A stretch of 64,000 nucleotides of DNA from Luteimonas suaedae (lineage in GTDB: Bacteria > Pseudomonadota > Gammaproteobacteria > Xanthomonadales > Xanthomonadaceae). Shown here piece by piece: positions 46,820 to 59,325 of this stretch. The stretch spans positions 1 through 64,000 of the forward strand of contig NZ_VSSP01000002.1 in assembly GCF_008312895.1 (NCBI RefSeq), given 5' to 3'. The position numbers and the translations under genes were made by a program. Position 1 is the stretch's first letter, and each line of letters opens with the position of its first letter. Below the pieces are notes generated by a model. The model saw only the letters and a list, made by a program, of their open reading frames with translations, was not told where the DNA came from and did not search any database.

Positions 46820-48310
46820 CTACAACAGCACGACATCGAACTGTTCCTGCAGGTACTGCTCGTCGGGTTGAAAGCGAATCGACTTGCCGAGGAACTCCTC
46901 GAGTTCGGCGACCGCCGTCGATTCCTCCTCGGTGATCCGCGCCACCACCTTGGGCGAGGCGATCACCAGCAGTCGCTCGGCCTCGAACTGACGCACCGCG
47001 CGGGTGATCTCGCGAAAGATCTCGTAGGTCACCGTTTCCGCGGTCTTGAGCATGCCGCGGCCGCCGCAGGCATTGCAGGGCTCGCTGAGCTGGCGCTGCA
47101 GGCTTTCGACGGTGCGCTTGCGCGTCATCTCCACCAGGCCCAGCGGCGAAAAATCGTAGACGGTGGTCTTGGCGTGATCGCGCGCCAGCGACTTCTCCAG
47201 CGTGCGCAGCACCTGGCGCCGGTGTTCCGGGTCGACCATGTCGATGAAGTCGATGATGATGATGCCGCCGAGGTTGCGCAGCCGCAGCTGACGGGCGACC
47301 GCCTGCGCGGCCTCCAGGTTGGTCCTGTAAACGGTCTCCTCGAGGTTGCGTTGACCCAGGAACGAACCGGTGTTCACGTCCACCGTGGTCATCGCCTCGG
47401 TCTGGTCGATCACCAGGTAGCCGCCGGACTTCAGCGGCACCTGCTTGTCGAGCGCGCGCTGGATCTCGTCCTCGACCCCGTACAGGTCGAACACCGGGCG
47501 CTCGCCGCCGTAGTGCTCGATCTTCTCCGCCAGGCCCGGCATGTATTGCGCCGCGAACACGCGCAGGCGCTCCCAGGTCTCGCGCGAATCGACCTTCACC
47601 TTCTCCACGTCGCGGCGCATCAGGTCGCGCACCGCGCGCATCGGCAGGGTCAGGTCCTCGTAGACGCAGGCGCCCACGCGCGCCTCGCGCACCTGCTGCT
47701 CCACCAGTGCCCACGCCCGCGCCAGGTAGGCGATGTCCTCGGCGAGCGCTTCGGCGGGCTGGCCTTCCGCGTTGGTGCGGACGATGTAGCCGTGGCCGGA
47801 ACCGCCCAGCGCCAGTTCGGCGACCAGGCTCTTGAGGCGCGTGCGCTCGGCCTCGTCCTCGATCCGCGCCGACACCCCGATCACGTTCGACTGCGGCAGC
47901 AGCACCAGATAGCGCGAGGGAATGCTGATCTGGGTGGTCAGGCGCGCGCCCTTGGAACCGATCGGCTCCTTCACCACCTGCACCACCACGTCCTGGCCGT
48001 CGCGCAGCAGCTCGGCGACCGGCAGCACCGGCTGCGGCATCGGCAGCGTCGCCGCTTCGCCGTCGATCTCCGGCGGCGGCAACGAGCGCATCACGTCGTT
48101 GGCGTGCAGGAAGGCGGCGCGGTCGAGCCCGATCTCCACGAACGCCGCCTGCATGCCCGGCATCACCCGCTGCACCCGGCCCTTGTAGATGTTGCCGACC
48201 ACGCCGCGGCTCCAGCCGCGCTCGATGTGCAGCTCCTGCAGCATGCCGTTCTCGACCACTGCCACGCGGGTCTCGCGCGGGGTGACGTTGACCAGGATCT
48301 CTTCCGACAT
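46820..48310 (-). CDS. rng: Ribonuclease G
   Basis: Endoribonuclease of the RNase E/G family that matures the 16S rRNA 5-prime end and degrades mRNA. The 496-residue protein has an N-terminal S1 domain (VGNIYKGRVQRVMPGMQAAFVEIGLDRAAFLH, about residues 35-66), the catalytic Asp region NLGGIIIIDFIDM, and the zinc-link CNACGGRG near the C-terminus. MSEEILVNVTPRETRVAVVENG is the standard N-terminus, so ATG 48310 is chosen; GTG 48322, overlapping the maf stop, is an alternative. It lacks the long C-terminal scaffold of RNase E. Confidence 0.96.
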   Translation of the reverse strand: MSEEILVNVTPRETRVAVVENGMLQELHIERGWSRGVVGNIYKGRVQRVMPGMQAAFVEIGLDRAAFLHANDVMRSLPPPEIDGEAATLPMPQPVLPVAELLRDGQDVVVQVVKEPIGSKGARLTTQISIPSRYLVLLPQSNVIGVSARIEDEAERTRLKSLVAELALGGSGHGYIVRTNAEGQPAEALAEDIAYLARAWALVEQQVREARVGACVYEDLTLPMRAVRDLMRRDVEKVKVDSRETWERLRVFAAQYMPGLAEKIEHYGGERPVFDLYGVEDEIQRALDKQVPLKSGGYLVIDQTEAMTTVDVNTGSFLGQRNLEETVYRTNLEAAQAVARQLRLRNLGGIIIIDFIDMVDPEHRRQVLRTLEKSLARDHAKTTVYDFSPLGLVEMTRKRTVESLQRQLSEPCNACGGRGMLKTAETVTYEIFREITRAVRQFEAERLLVIASPKVVARITEEESTAVAELEEFLGKSIRFQPDEQYLQEQFDVVLL

Positions 48311-48318
48311 CGCGCGCT

Positions 48319-48963
48319 TCACCCGGCGGTCGCGGCCGGCGACGCGGACACCGCGGCCCCGGCCTGGACGCGTGGCGCGGGCGCCGCGAAGCCGGCGACC
48401 GCGAATCCACCCGCCCGCAGCAACGCGGCGGTCTCGAACAGCGGCAGCCCCACCACTCCCGAATAGCTGCCCGCCAGATGCGCCACGAACGCCTCCGCGC
48501 CGCCCTGGATGGCGTAGCCGCCGGCCTTGCCCATCGGTTCGCCGCCGGCGACGTAGGCGGCAATGTCGGCGTCGGCAAGCCCGGTGAACGTGACCTTCGA
48601 GACCGAGACCGCCTGGTGCTCGCCCGCGGCGGTGCGCAGGGTCACCGCCGAGATCACGGTGTGCGTGCGTCCCGACAGGCGCCGCAGCATGGCCGCGGCG
48701 GCATCGGCGTCGCGCGGCTTGCCGAACACCTCGTCACCGAGCACCACTTCGGTGTCGGCACCGAGCACCGCGTCCAGCGTGGGGGAACCCAGCAGTCGCC
48801 AGCCGGCGGCGGCCTTCTCGCGCGCCACCCGGCACACGTACGCCCGCGGCGCCTCGTCCGGGAGCGGCGCTTCGGGAATGTCCACGTCCAGCGGCGCGAA
48901 CGGCAAGCCGAGCCGGGCCAGCAGTTCGCGGCGGCGCGGGGATTTCGAGGCAAGATGCAGCAT
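48319..48963 (-). CDS. maf: Maf family nucleotide pyrophosphatase (YhdE type)
   Basis: Hydrolyses dTTP/UTP and modified nucleotides, a house-cleaning activity. The 214-residue protein has [18 protein letters not shown] at the N-terminus, the conserved Asp in [18 protein letters not shown], and [13 protein letters not shown], with [31 protein letters not shown] in the C-terminal half. These match the Maf-1/YhdE branch. ATG 48963 is set at the conserved N-terminus. The C-terminal 35 residues are Ala-rich and nonconserved. It is the first gene of maf-rng-yhdP-tldD; mreBCD, which precede it in E. coli, are not in the window. Confidence 0.94.
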   Translation of the reverse strand: MLHLASKSPRRRELLARLGLPFAPLDVDIPEAPLPDEAPRAYVCRVAREKAAAGWRLLGSPTLDAVLGADTEVVLGDEVFGKPRDADAAAAMLRRLSGRTHTVISAVTLRTAAGEHQAVSVSKVTFTGLADADIAAYVAGGEPMGKAGGYAIQGGAEAFVAHLAGSYSGVVGLPLFETAALLRAGGFAVAGFAAPAPRVQAGAAVSASPAATAG

Positions 48964-49081
48964 CCGGACAGGATAACCTGCGGTCCCGCTGCGACCGGCC
49001 TCCATCGGCGGTCAACCCCGTTTCGGCTCACGACCCGTTCACCGCTTGGATTCGACCCTGTTGCCTCGAAAGGAGATCCGC

Positions 49082-49825
49082 ATGACCCCTCGCATCCTGT
49101 TGCCCCTGCTGCTCGCCACCCTGCCGGCCGTACCCGCCATGACCGCCATCGCCCAGAACCCCATGCCCACGACCGCCCGCGCCGCCGCCGCTGACGGCAC
49201 CCTGCTGTCCGTCTCCGCCCAGGCCGAAGCCAGCCGGGTCCCGGACGTGGCGACGCTGTCCGCCGGCGTGGTCACCCAGGCGGCAGACGCCAACGCCGCG
49301 CTGCGCGCCAATGCCGACCGGATGAACGCGCTGATGGCCGCGATCAAAGCCGCCGGCATCGCCGAAAAGGACGTCCAGACCAGTGGCCTCAACGTCCACC
49401 CGCAGTACCATCACAGCGACAACGCGGCTCCCACGATCACCGGCTACCAGGCCAGCAACACCGTCAGCCTGAAGGTGCGCGATATCGCCGCCCTCGGCGA
49501 CGTGCTCGACGCACTGGTCGCCAGCGGCGCCAACCAGGTCAACGGGCCGAGCTTCGAGATCGACGAACCGGACGCCGTCTACGACGAAGCCCGCCAGGCG
49601 GCGTTGCAGAAGGCGCAACAGCGTGCGCGGATGTATGCGCAATCGCTGGGCATGCGCGTGCGCCGGATCGTCAGCATCAGCGAGGGCGGCGGGTTCATGC
49701 CGCCGCCGAGGCCGATGATGCGGATGGAGGCCGCGGCGATGGACATGGGCGGCGCCAGCCCGGTCTCGCCCGGCCAGACCACACTCACCGCCAACCTCGA
49801 CGTCGTGTTCGAACTGGAGGGCTGA
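49082..49825 (+). CDS. Secreted SIMPL-domain (DUF541) protein
   Basis: A 247-residue protein with a signal peptide (MTPRILLPLLLATLPAVPAMTAIAQ) and one SIMPL/DUF541 domain from about residue 50. TLLSVSAQAEASRVPDVATLSAGVVTQAADANAALRANADRMNALMAAIKAAGIAEKDVQTSGLNVHPQY is the usual opening and TLTANLDVVFEL the end. Family members form periplasmic or outer membrane oligomers of unclear function, some linked to oxidative stress. AAAGGAGATCCGC gives a strong ribosome site at ATG 49082. The next small ORF begins one base after its stop. Confidence 0.92.
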   Translation: MTPRILLPLLLATLPAVPAMTAIAQNPMPTTARAAAADGTLLSVSAQAEASRVPDVATLSAGVVTQAADANAALRANADRMNALMAAIKAAGIAEKDVQTSGLNVHPQYHHSDNAAPTITGYQASNTVSLKVRDIAALGDVLDALVASGANQVNGPSFEIDEPDAVYDEARQAALQKAQQRARMYAQSLGMRVRRIVSISEGGGFMPPPRPMMRMEAAAMDMGGASPVSPGQTTLTANLDVVFELEG

Positions 49826-49826
49826 G

Positions 49827-50021
49827 ATGGCCTCTGATGAGAAAGACAAGGACAAGAGCGTTCCCGCCGGCCGCGACGATGACAAGTCCGGCTATGCCGA
49901 ACGCGATCCGCGGGATCGCGATGACGCGCGCAACACCGGCAAGCGGAAGCCGGTCGATCCGGATGAAGGCGGCCTGGAACGCGACCCGGAGGACGATCCG
50001 GATCCGGCCGACGACGACTGA
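49827..50021 (+). CDS. Small acidic, charged hypothetical protein
   Basis: A 64-residue ORF (MASDEKDKDKSVPAGRDDDK...) made almost only of Asp, Lys, Arg, Glu and Pro, with no hydrophobic core and so probably disordered. It begins one base after the SIMPL stop and ends just before an 11-bp perfect hairpin, which supports it as a real last gene of that unit. The composition resembles no family that I recognise; chance persistence of an open frame in GC-rich DNA is possible. Confidence 0.5.
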   Translation: MASDEKDKDKSVPAGRDDDKSGYAERDPRDRDDARNTGKRKPVDPDEGGLERDPEDDPDPADDD

Positions 50022-50024
50022 TCT

Positions 50025-50051
50025 GCATGGGGCCCCACGCGGGCCCCATGC
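50025..50051. terminator. Hairpin after the small acidic ORF
   Basis: GCATGGGGCCC, loop CACGC, GGGCCCCATGC: 11 perfect pairs right after the ORF. There is no T tract, so it would be a weak or Rho-assisted end. Confidence 0.55.
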
Positions 50052-50226
50052 CGTCGTGACCACCCATCCACCGGATCGCACCGTACGTCCTGCCACGGCT
50101 TGCCGTGCACCCGGCGCCGGCGCAGCGTGAAGACGCTGTCGAGTCGGTCGCCGGATGCGCACCTCGCCTTGACCCCGCACCCGCCGCCCGGCCGTTGTCC
50201 GTCATGCACAACCCAGGAGGTGGATC

Positions 50227-50907
50227 ATGGTCCCGCAGCACGCCCACGCGCACGCCCGTCCGTCCCGCCCGCACCCGGATCCGGTGCGCATCGCCGGCAT
50301 CAGCGGCACCCTGCTGCTCAACGTCGTCGCCCTGTGCCTGCTGCTGGTTCCGGTGAGCCGGCCGGAACTGCTGGCGTTGCCGGACGTCCGCAACATGGAA
50401 TTCCGCTGGATCGAAGCGCCGCGGGTGCCGCCGGATCCGCCTCCAGTCGTCAAGATCGTCCCCGAACAGACCCCACCGCCGCAGAGCCGCGCCGTGGCAC
50501 CGCCCGAGATCGCGGCGCCGGCCATCGAACCGGTGATCGTCGATCACGGCACCCTGCCGGCCGAACCGGTGACGGTACCGGCGACGCCGGAGTCCGCCGC
50601 GATGGAACCGGCCAGCGGCCCGGTGTCCGGCATGCGCCTGGCGTACGCCAGCGCCCCGGCACCAAGCTACCCGCGCGCGGCGATCACCGGCGGCCTGGAG
50701 GGCACGGTGCTGCTCGAGGTGCTGGTGGACGTCGACGGCAGTCCGCTCCAGGTGCGCATCCACCGCAGCAGCGGCCACCGCGTCCTGGACGACAGCGCGC
50801 GTCGCCACGTGCTGCGCAACTGGCGCTTCCAGCCGGCCATCCGTGAAGGGCAGCCGGTGCAGGCGATCGGGCTGGTGCCGATCGATTTCAACCTCGATCG
50901 CGGGTGA
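50227..50907 (+). CDS. TonB family energy transducer
   Basis: A 226-residue protein with one membrane helix near the N-terminus (about residues 24-43, ISGTLLLNVVALCLLLVPV) and a His-rich start. A Pro-rich periplasmic linker follows (PPDPPPVVKIVPEQTPPPQ), then a C-terminal TonB domain with YPRAAITGGLEGTVLLEVLVDVDGSPLQVRIHRSSGHRVLDDSARRHVLRNWRFQPA. TonB proteins pass proton-motive force via ExbB/ExbD to receptors like the one at 12.7 kb. No exbBD is adjacent, so it may be an accessory TonB. AGGAGGTGGATC is a strong ribosome site. The 205 bases upstream hold only the hairpin at 50025-50051. Confidence 0.92.
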   Translation: MVPQHAHAHARPSRPHPDPVRIAGISGTLLLNVVALCLLLVPVSRPELLALPDVRNMEFRWIEAPRVPPDPPPVVKIVPEQTPPPQSRAVAPPEIAAPAIEPVIVDHGTLPAEPVTVPATPESAAMEPASGPVSGMRLAYASAPAPSYPRAAITGGLEGTVLLEVLVDVDGSPLQVRIHRSSGHRVLDDSARRHVLRNWRFQPAIREGQPVQAIGLVPIDFNLDRG

Positions 50908-50916
50908 GCGGTCACG

Positions 50917-50947
50917 CACAGCAGATGCCCCATCGGCATCTGCTGTG
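50917..50947 (+). terminator. Stem-loop after the TonB-like gene
   Basis: CACAGCAGATGCC, five-base loop, GGCATCTGCTGTG: a 13-bp perfect stem 10 bases after the stop, without a long T tract. Confidence 0.7.
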
Positions 50948-50990
50948 GTCGCGGAGGTGTTGGTCGGGTTTGCCTAGGAACTACCTTTTC

Positions 50991-51132
50991 GTAGGAGCGC
51001 GCCATGCGCGCGATACCGCGGGTGTCGGCAGGATCCGGTGGACGCCGCGATTCTGAACCGGCAGGCGCGCGGGTTACCAGAATATGTCGGCGGCGCGATG
51101 CCCGCGGCATCGCGCGCATGGCGCGCTCCTAC
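50991..51132 (+). repeat. 142-bp GTAG/CTAC element, copy 5
   Basis: GTAGGAGCGCGCCATGCGCG to CGCATGGCGCGCTCCTAC with conserved core. It lies between the TonB-like gene and rlmH, 15 bases from the rlmH stop. Confidence 0.9.
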
Positions 51133-51146
51133 GGACGCGTCGCCGC

Positions 51147-51617
51147 TCAGGCGCGGTGGTAGGGATGATTGGTCAGCAGCGCCGCGGCCCGGTACAGCTG
51201 CTCGGCGGCGATCAGCCGCACCAGCATGTGCGGCAGCGTCAGGGGCCCCAGCGACCACTGCTCGTCGGCGCGCGCCAGCACCTCGGGGGCATGGCCCTCG
51301 GGGCCGCCGATCAGCACCGCGAGATCGCGCCCCTGACCGCGCCAGTGCTCGAGCCGCTGCGCCAGCTGTTCCGAGGTGTAGCCGCGTCCGCGGCCGTCCA
51401 GCGCCACCACGTGGGCCTGTTTGGGCAGTGCCGCCAAAACCCGGACGCCCTCGTCGTGCATCGCGCGGACCGCGTCGCGTCCCTTGCCGCGCAGACCGGG
51501 TTCGACTTCGACCAGTTCCAGCGGCAGCCAGTGCGACAGCCGCTTGCGGTATTCGGCGAATCCGTCGGCGACCCACGACGGCGCGCGCTCGCCGACGGCG
51601 ATCAGGCGGGCCTTCAT
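51147..51617 (-). CDS. rlmH: 23S rRNA pseudouridine-1915 N3-methyltransferase
   Basis: SPOUT-class methyltransferase acting on assembled 70S ribosomes. The 156-residue length is exact. MKARLIAVGERAPSWVADGFAEYRKRL opens the protein, VVALDGRGRGYTSEQLA is central, and the trefoil-knot AdoMet site is LAVLIGGPEGHAPEVL with LTLPHMLVRLIAAEQLYRA. The C-terminal NHPYHRA is diagnostic. The cluster nadD-rsfS-rlmH is conserved; a GAG-heptad element lies between rsfS and rlmH. Confidence 0.97.
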   Translation of the reverse strand: MKARLIAVGERAPSWVADGFAEYRKRLSHWLPLELVEVEPGLRGKGRDAVRAMHDEGVRVLAALPKQAHVVALDGRGRGYTSEQLAQRLEHWRGQGRDLAVLIGGPEGHAPEVLARADEQWSLGPLTLPHMLVRLIAAEQLYRAAALLTNHPYHRA

Positions 51618-51624
51618 CTGCTAC

Positions 51625-51727
51625 ACCGAGGATCGAGTGAAGAGGAACGAGAAACGGGTGGACGGGCTCCGCGCGCGCATCTTCTGTCGACCGGAGACAC
51701 GCGTTCCTCGTGCCTCGTTTCCCGTTC
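51625..51727. repeat. GAG-heptad hairpin element (rsfS/rlmH)
   Basis: On the plus strand GAGGATCGAGTGAAGAGGAA and on, a core of about 38 bases, then the inverted CGCGTTCCTCGTGCCTCG and TTTCCCGTTCC. It abuts the rsfS stop TAG (51728-51730). Confidence 0.8.
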
Positions 51728-52117
51728 CTAGCTTTCCGGCGGCTGGTCGCCGACCGTCCACAGGCGCTCGAGCGCATAGAACTCGCGCACCCGCGGCAGC
51801 ATGACGTGGACCACCACGTCGCCGAGGTCGACCAGCACCCATTCGGCCTCGCGCTCGCCCTCGACACCGAGCGGCTGCACGTCCAGGCGCTTGGCGTACT
51901 TCACCACCTCGTCGGCGATCGACTTGACGTGGCGGCTGGAGGTCCCCGACGCCACCACCATGTAGTCGCAGACGCTGGTCTTGCCACGGACGTCGATCTC
52001 GACGGTGTCCCGGGCCTTGAGTTCCTCGACGGCCGCGCGTACCTGCTCGAGCAGGACTTCGACGGGCGGCGGCGGATTGGGCAGGCGGGTCTTGATGACT
52101 TGGGCGGGACTGGTCAA
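51728..52117 (-). CDS. rsfS: Ribosomal silencing factor RsfS
   Basis: Binds L14 on the 50S subunit and blocks subunit joining under nutrient limitation. The 129-residue protein has [43 protein letters not shown] and the C-terminal [33 protein letters not shown]. The start is a TTG at 52117 ([18 protein letters not shown] by family resemblance) without an obvious ribosome site, so it may be off by a few codons. Upstream is nadD, the standard partner. The stop directly contacts a heptad element. Confidence 0.94.
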   Translation of the reverse strand: MTSPAQVIKTRLPNPPPPVEVLLEQVRAAVEELKARDTVEIDVRGKTSVCDYMVVASGTSSRHVKSIADEVVKYAKRLDVQPLGVEGEREAEWVLVDLGDVVVHVMLPRVREFYALERLWTVGDQPPES

Positions 52118-52147
52118 AGCGCTGGACTCTGGAATTTTCGCCGCGGA

Positions 52148-52846
52148 TTATAGCGGAGACGCCGTGTCGGCATCGTCACGGTACAGCCGGTGGCGGTTGA
52201 TGTAGTCGGCCACGGGGGCCGGCAGCAGGTGGCGCCATGGCCGCCCCTCGGCCAGACGCCGGCGCAGGTCGGTGGCCGATTCGCCGCTCAGCGGCTGCCG
52301 CAGCGGCAGGATCCGCCCGGCCGGCGCCGCCGACAGCGCCGCCGGATCGTCGACTAGGCGCCCGGCGACCTGTCCCGCCAGCGCCGCCGGCAGGGCCTGG
52401 TCGAGCGGGCTGCCGGCGCGCTCGGCGACGACGAAATGCGCCAGATCGAACAACGCGCGCCATTCCCTCCAGGCCGGCAGGCCGACGAAGCTGTCGGCGC
52501 CGACCAGCAGCGCAACCGGCCTCGCCACTGCGCCCTCGCCCGCCCGCAGCTCACGCAGGGTGGCGACCGTATAGCTGCGGCCGTCGCGGGCCAGTTCGCG
52601 CCGGTCCACGTACAGGTCGCGCTCGCCGGCGACGGCCAGCTCGAGCATCGCCACGCGCTGCCGGGCATCGGCACCGGGCGCGGGGCGGTGCGGCGGGTCC
52701 GCGGCCGGCATCAGGTGGACGGCGCAGCGCAGGCGGTCGCGCGCGGCGCGCGCGATCGCCAGGTGGCCGTTGTGCACCGGATCGAAGGTGCCGCCGTACA
52801 GCACCAGCAGCGATCCGGGGCCGGCATCGGCGGATGCCTTGCTCAC
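52148..52846 (-). CDS. nadD: Nicotinate-nucleotide adenylyltransferase
   Basis: Makes nicotinate adenine dinucleotide in NAD synthesis. The 232-residue protein has the nucleotidyltransferase motif YGGTFDPVHNGHLAIA (residues 17-32), VGADSFVGLPAWREW and the second motif region LSGESATDLRRRLAEG, followed by PAPVADYINRHRLY. The start is GTG 52846; an out-of-frame ATG precedes it and no better candidate is seen. It lies between holA and rsfS; a GATGAACGCGGAT inverted repeat sits upstream. Confidence 0.95.
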   Translation of the reverse strand: MSKASADAGPGSLLVLYGGTFDPVHNGHLAIARAARDRLRCAVHLMPAADPPHRPAPGADARQRVAMLELAVAGERDLYVDRRELARDGRSYTVATLRELRAGEGAVARPVALLVGADSFVGLPAWREWRALFDLAHFVVAERAGSPLDQALPAALAGQVAGRLVDDPAALSAAPAGRILPLRQPLSGESATDLRRRLAEGRPWRHLLPAPVADYINRHRLYRDDADTASPL

Positions 52847-52856
52847 ATGCGTTCAG

Positions 52857-52988
52857 CCACCGATTTGACCTGGATGAACGCGGATCTTTTCATCCTGTAC
52901 AAACGCGGCCGGCAGTGCCATGCGGGCTGCTCCGCTCACCATTCTTCCTGCATCTGCTTGATCCGCGCTCATCCGCGTCGATCCGTGG
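52857..52988. repeat. GGATGAACGCGGAT-type inverted repeat (holA/nadD)
   Basis: Left arm CCACCGATTTGACCTGGATG followed by AACGCGGATC; right arm GATCCGCGCTCATCCGCGTC followed by GATCCGTGG. It is related to 36404-36483, with a different core of about 70 bases. Confidence 0.72.
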
Positions 52989-53009
52989 CGAAGGACAGCC
53001 TTGCCCATC

Positions 53010-54044
53010 TCAGTGCTTCTCGACCAGGGCCGCGGCGCGCGGTTCGGCCACCGCCAGCAGCAGGCGTTCGAGCGCCTGCCAGGCATCGCCGGCGGCGCGG
53101 CCCTTGGCGATGCGATCGATGCGCCCGGCCTCGGCCAGGAAGCGTTCCCAGCGCTGGACGCCGTGACGCTGCAGCGCGCGCCGGAACACCGCCTGCTTCG
53201 ATTCCCACACCCGCTGCGCCCGGAACTCGGATGCCAGGTTGCCGCTGCGCGCCTGCACCTGCGCCAGCGCGGCCGCACGCTGCAGCTCCATCACCACCAT
53301 GCCCATCAGCGCCGGCACCGCCGCGCCCTCGGCGCGCAGCCCGGCGAGCATGCGCGCGGCCGGCGCCGCCTGGCCGTTGAGCGCGGCGTCGATCAGCCGG
53401 AACACGTCGAAGCGCGCGGCATCGGCGACCAGGGCCTCCATCCGCGCGACATCCAGCGGCGTGCCGTCACTGAGCAGGGCGAGCTTGTCGACTTCCTGCG
53501 CGGCCGCCAGCAGATTGCCTTCGACCAGCTCCGCCAGCCGCTGCACCGCATCGCGGTCGGCGGCGACGCCGCGGCTGCGCAGGCGGCGCTCGATCCAGTC
53601 CGGCATCTCGTGCGGCTTCACCGCCCAGGCCACGACGACGTGGCCGATGCGCCCGATCGCCTCGCTCCACTTGCCGCCGTGCTGGCGGCTCCACTCGCCG
53701 CCGGTGACCAGCAGCAGGATGTCGCCTGGCGGATCGGCGCAGAACTCGGTGATCACCGCCGCGCCGTCCTTGCCCGGCTTGGCGGTGGGCAGGCGCAGCT
53801 CGATCAGGCGCTGGCTCGCGAACAGGCTGGGCGCACGGAAGGTCGCCTGCACCGCCCCCCAGTCGAACCCACGCCCGTCGGCGTCGAAGATCTCGCGCTC
53901 GACAAAGCCCTGCCCGCGGGCATGGATGCGCAACGCATCCGCCGCCTCCAGCACGCGCAACGGTTCGGGGCCGGCGATCAGGTACGCCGGCCGCAGCGGT
54001 TCGCTGCCGAGCTGGCCGGCCAGGCGCTCGGGCGTCAGTTCCAT
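53010..54044 (-). CDS. holA: DNA polymerase III subunit delta
   Basis: Clamp-loader subunit that opens the beta sliding clamp. The 344-residue protein has the N-terminal [46 protein letters not shown], and later [21 protein letters not shown] with [12 protein letters not shown], all typical of HolA. No functional Walker motif is expected in delta and none is seen. It lies downstream of lptE and leuS, the conserved leuS-lptE-holA-nadD order. The DnaE subunit it serves is also encoded in this window. Confidence 0.95.
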   Translation of the reverse strand: MELTPERLAGQLGSEPLRPAYLIAGPEPLRVLEAADALRIHARGQGFVEREIFDADGRGFDWGAVQATFRAPSLFASQRLIELRLPTAKPGKDGAAVITEFCADPPGDILLLVTGGEWSRQHGGKWSEAIGRIGHVVVAWAVKPHEMPDWIERRLRSRGVAADRDAVQRLAELVEGNLLAAAQEVDKLALLSDGTPLDVARMEALVADAARFDVFRLIDAALNGQAAPAARMLAGLRAEGAAVPALMGMVVMELQRAAALAQVQARSGNLASEFRAQRVWESKQAVFRRALQRHGVQRWERFLAEAGRIDRIAKGRAAGDAWQALERLLLAVAEPRAAALVEKH

Positions 54045-54081
54045 GGCGAAGGAGAAGCCCGCATCGGCACGGCTGCCGCGA

Positions 54082-54588
54082 TCACGGCATCGGCTGACGC
54101 GAGGCGCCGTCGATCCGGCGAACGATCGACGCCGTCATCTCGCGTTCCATTTCGCGGCTGAGCAGGTCGCGCTCGCTGTCGGTACCGGTGAGGTTGTCCG
54201 GGCTGGAGACGTAGTCACGCGACAGCTCGACCGCCTGTTGCGGCACGATGTCCTCGCCGTCGGCGCCCAGCAGCTCGAACACGACCGCGTAGCGCAGCGC
54301 GTACTCCTGCGCGCGGCCCTGCGCATCGATGCTGACCGGCGTCGAGGCCCAGCGCTCGGAGAGAATGCTGAGGGTCGCGATGCCTTCCTCGGCGCGGCTG
54401 CCGCGCCGGACCTCGGCGCCGGCCCGCTGCAGCGTCAGCGCCAGCGCGTCCGGCAACGGGCTGTAGGGATCGCGCGCGACGACCTGCACCGGACCGAGGT
54501 CGGGCGGCAGCGACAGCGCGTTGCGCAGATGGAAACCGCAGGCCGCGAGGGCCAGGGCGAGGAGGACGACGACGGCGGATCGGATCAT
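54082..54588 (-). CDS. lptE: LPS assembly lipoprotein LptE
   Basis: Outer membrane lipoprotein that plugs LptD and aids LPS insertion. The 168-residue protein has a lipoprotein signal peptide with lipobox LAAC ([22 protein letters not shown]) and the GFHLRN...[10 protein letters not shown] start of mature Lpt[30 protein letters not shown] follows, and the [16 protein letters not shown]-terminus is typical. ATG 54588 gives the lipobox at the right place; the longer frame is rejected. It is between leuS and holA, its conserved site. Confidence 0.94.
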   Translation of the reverse strand: MIRSAVVVLLALALAACGFHLRNALSLPPDLGPVQVVARDPYSPLPDALALTLQRAGAEVRRGSRAEEGIATLSILSERWASTPVSIDAQGRAQEYALRYAVVFELLGADGEDIVPQQAVELSRDYVSSPDNLTGTDSERDLLSREMEREMTASIVRRIDGASRQPMP

Positions 54589-54624
54589 GGGCGGAGTCTG
54601 GACGAGGCGGCAGCGGCCGGCAAG

Positions 54625-57723
<3,099 letters not shown>

Positions 57724-57808
57724 TCACTTCCGCCGGCATTTCAATCCGCCGCCGCCCCGTCGCGGATACAAGCGAATGCCGGCAACGTATGGCGTGCACT
57801 TAAAGCAT

Positions 57809-57894
57809 CGTCATTCCCGCGCAGGCGGGAATCCAGGGACGGCAAACCATCGAAAATCAAACGTCCTTGGATTCCCGCCTGCGCGGGAATGACG
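57809..57894. repeat. CGTCATTCCCGCGCAGGCGG inverted pair
   Basis: CGTCATTCCCGCGCAGGCGG (then GAATCCA) at the left, and the inverse TTGGATTCCCGCCTGCGCGG (then GAATGACG) at the right: 86 bases. A widespread intergenic repeat type. Nothing else is seen up to the amidohydrolase start. Confidence 0.85.
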
Positions 57895-58011
57895 AGCAAA
57901 AGCGGACGTCGTCGGTCAAGCAAGTCCCATTCAATGCCGGCACTTTTCCACGGCCGGCGGACCGTCTCCAGCGGCTGTGGTTCAATCACGCCTCGCCAAC
58001 CGGAGTCCGCC

Positions 58012-59325
58012 ATGTCCGTCACCGCCGTTCGCCGCACGCTCGCGATCCTGCTCTTCCTGGCACCGGCCGCCGCGCCGGCCGCCGACGCCGTGCTCCACTG
58101 CGGCAAGCTGTTCGACAGCCGCAGCGGCCGCATGCTGACCGAGCGCACGGTGACCATCGAGGATGGCCGCGTCGCCGCAGTGGCCGCCGGCTACCTGCCC
58201 GCGCCGACCGCCGGCGACGACGCGCGCTACGTCGACCTGCGCGCCCACACCTGCCTGCCCGGCTGGACCGACCTGCACGTGCACCTGGGCGGCCAGTCCA
58301 GCCCGCAAAGCTATTCCGAGGGCTTCCGCCTGGACCCGGTGGATTTCGCCTTCCGCGCCGTCGGCTATGCCGAGAAGACCCTCATGGCCGGCTTCACCAG
58401 CGTGCGCGACCTCGGCGGCGAGGTCAGCCCGCACCTGCGCGACGCGATCAACCAGGGCTTGGTGAAGGGGCCGCGGATCTTCGCCGCCGGCAAGTCGATC
58501 GCCACCACCGGCGGCCATGCCGATCCCAGCAACGGCTACAACTCGATGCTCTCGCACCTGATGGGCCCGCCTGGGCCGACCGAGGGCGTGATCAACTCGG
58601 TCGAGGACGCCCGCCAGGCGGTGCGCCAGCGCTACAAGGACGGCAGCGACTTGATCAAGATCACCGCCACCGGCGGCGTGCTCAGCTACGCGCGCTCCGG
58701 CGACGCGCCGCAGTTCATGACCGACGAAATCCGCGCCATCGTCGAGACCGCCAACGACTACGGCTACCGCGTCGCCGCGCACGCCCACGGCACCGAGGGC
58801 ATGAAGCGCGCGGTCGAGGGCGGCGTGGCCAGCATCGAGCACGGCACCCACATGAGCGACGAGGTGATGCGGCTGATGAAGCAGCACGGCACCTGGTACG
58901 TACCGACCATCTATGCCGGCCGCTTCGTCGCCGACAAGGCCAAGGAAGACGGCTATTTCCCCGAGATCGTGCGGCCCAAGGCGGCGACCATCGGCGCGCA
59001 GATCCAGGGCACCTTCGCCAAGGCCTACAAGGCGGGCGTGCCGATCGCCTTCGGCACCGACATGGGCGTCGGCCCGCACGGCGACAACGCGCGCGAGTTC
59101 CTCTACATGGTCGAGGCCGGCATGCCCGCGTCCGAAGCCCTGCAGGCCGCCACGGTGCACGCCGCCGAGGTGCTGGGGGTCGACGACCAGGGCGTGATCG
59201 AGGCCGGCCGGCGCGCCGACATCATCGCGCTGGCGGCCGATCCGCTCGAGGACATCGAGGCGGTGCTGGACGTGCGCTTCGTGATGAAGGACGGCGAAGT
59301 GTTCCGCGGCCCGGATACGCGATGA
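58012..59325 (+). CDS. Secreted metal-dependent amidohydrolase (imidazolonepropionase/prolidase-like)
   Basis: A 437-residue amidohydrolase-superfamily enzyme with a signal peptide ([17 protein letters not shown]), so it is periplasmic or outer. The TIM barrel has the HxH metal motif in TDLHVHLGG (about residue 87), the Lys in [10 protein letters not shown], His residues in AAHAHGTEG and [10 protein letters not shown], and the Asp in [10 protein letters not shown]; the C-terminal [25 protein letters not shown] strand region closes the beta-sandwich. Relatives include secreted Xaa-Pro dipeptidases and imidazolonepropionase-like enzymes; the substrate is not deducible. A very long open frame upstream (from 53239) is antisense to leuS, so ATG 58012, preceded by CCGGAG, is chosen. 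The stop overlaps the SemiSWEET start (ATGA). Confidence 0.93.
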   Translation: MSVTAVRRTLAILLFLAPAAAPAADAVLHCGKLFDSRSGRMLTERTVTIEDGRVAAVAAGYLPAPTAGDDARYVDLRAHTCLPGWTDLHVHLGGQSSPQSYSEGFRLDPVDFAFRAVGYAEKTLMAGFTSVRDLGGEVSPHLRDAINQGLVKGPRIFAAGKSIATTGGHADPSNGYNSMLSHLMGPPGPTEGVINSVEDARQAVRQRYKDGSDLIKITATGGVLSYARSGDAPQFMTDEIRAIVETANDYGYRVAAHAHGTEGMKRAVEGGVASIEHGTHMSDEVMRLMKQHGTWYVPTIYAGRFVADKAKEDGYFPEIVRPKAATIGAQIQGTFAKAYKAGVPIAFGTDMGVGPHGDNAREFLYMVEAGMPASEALQAATVHAAEVLGVDDQGVIEAGRRADIIALAADPLEDIEAVLDVRFVMKDGEVFRGPDTR

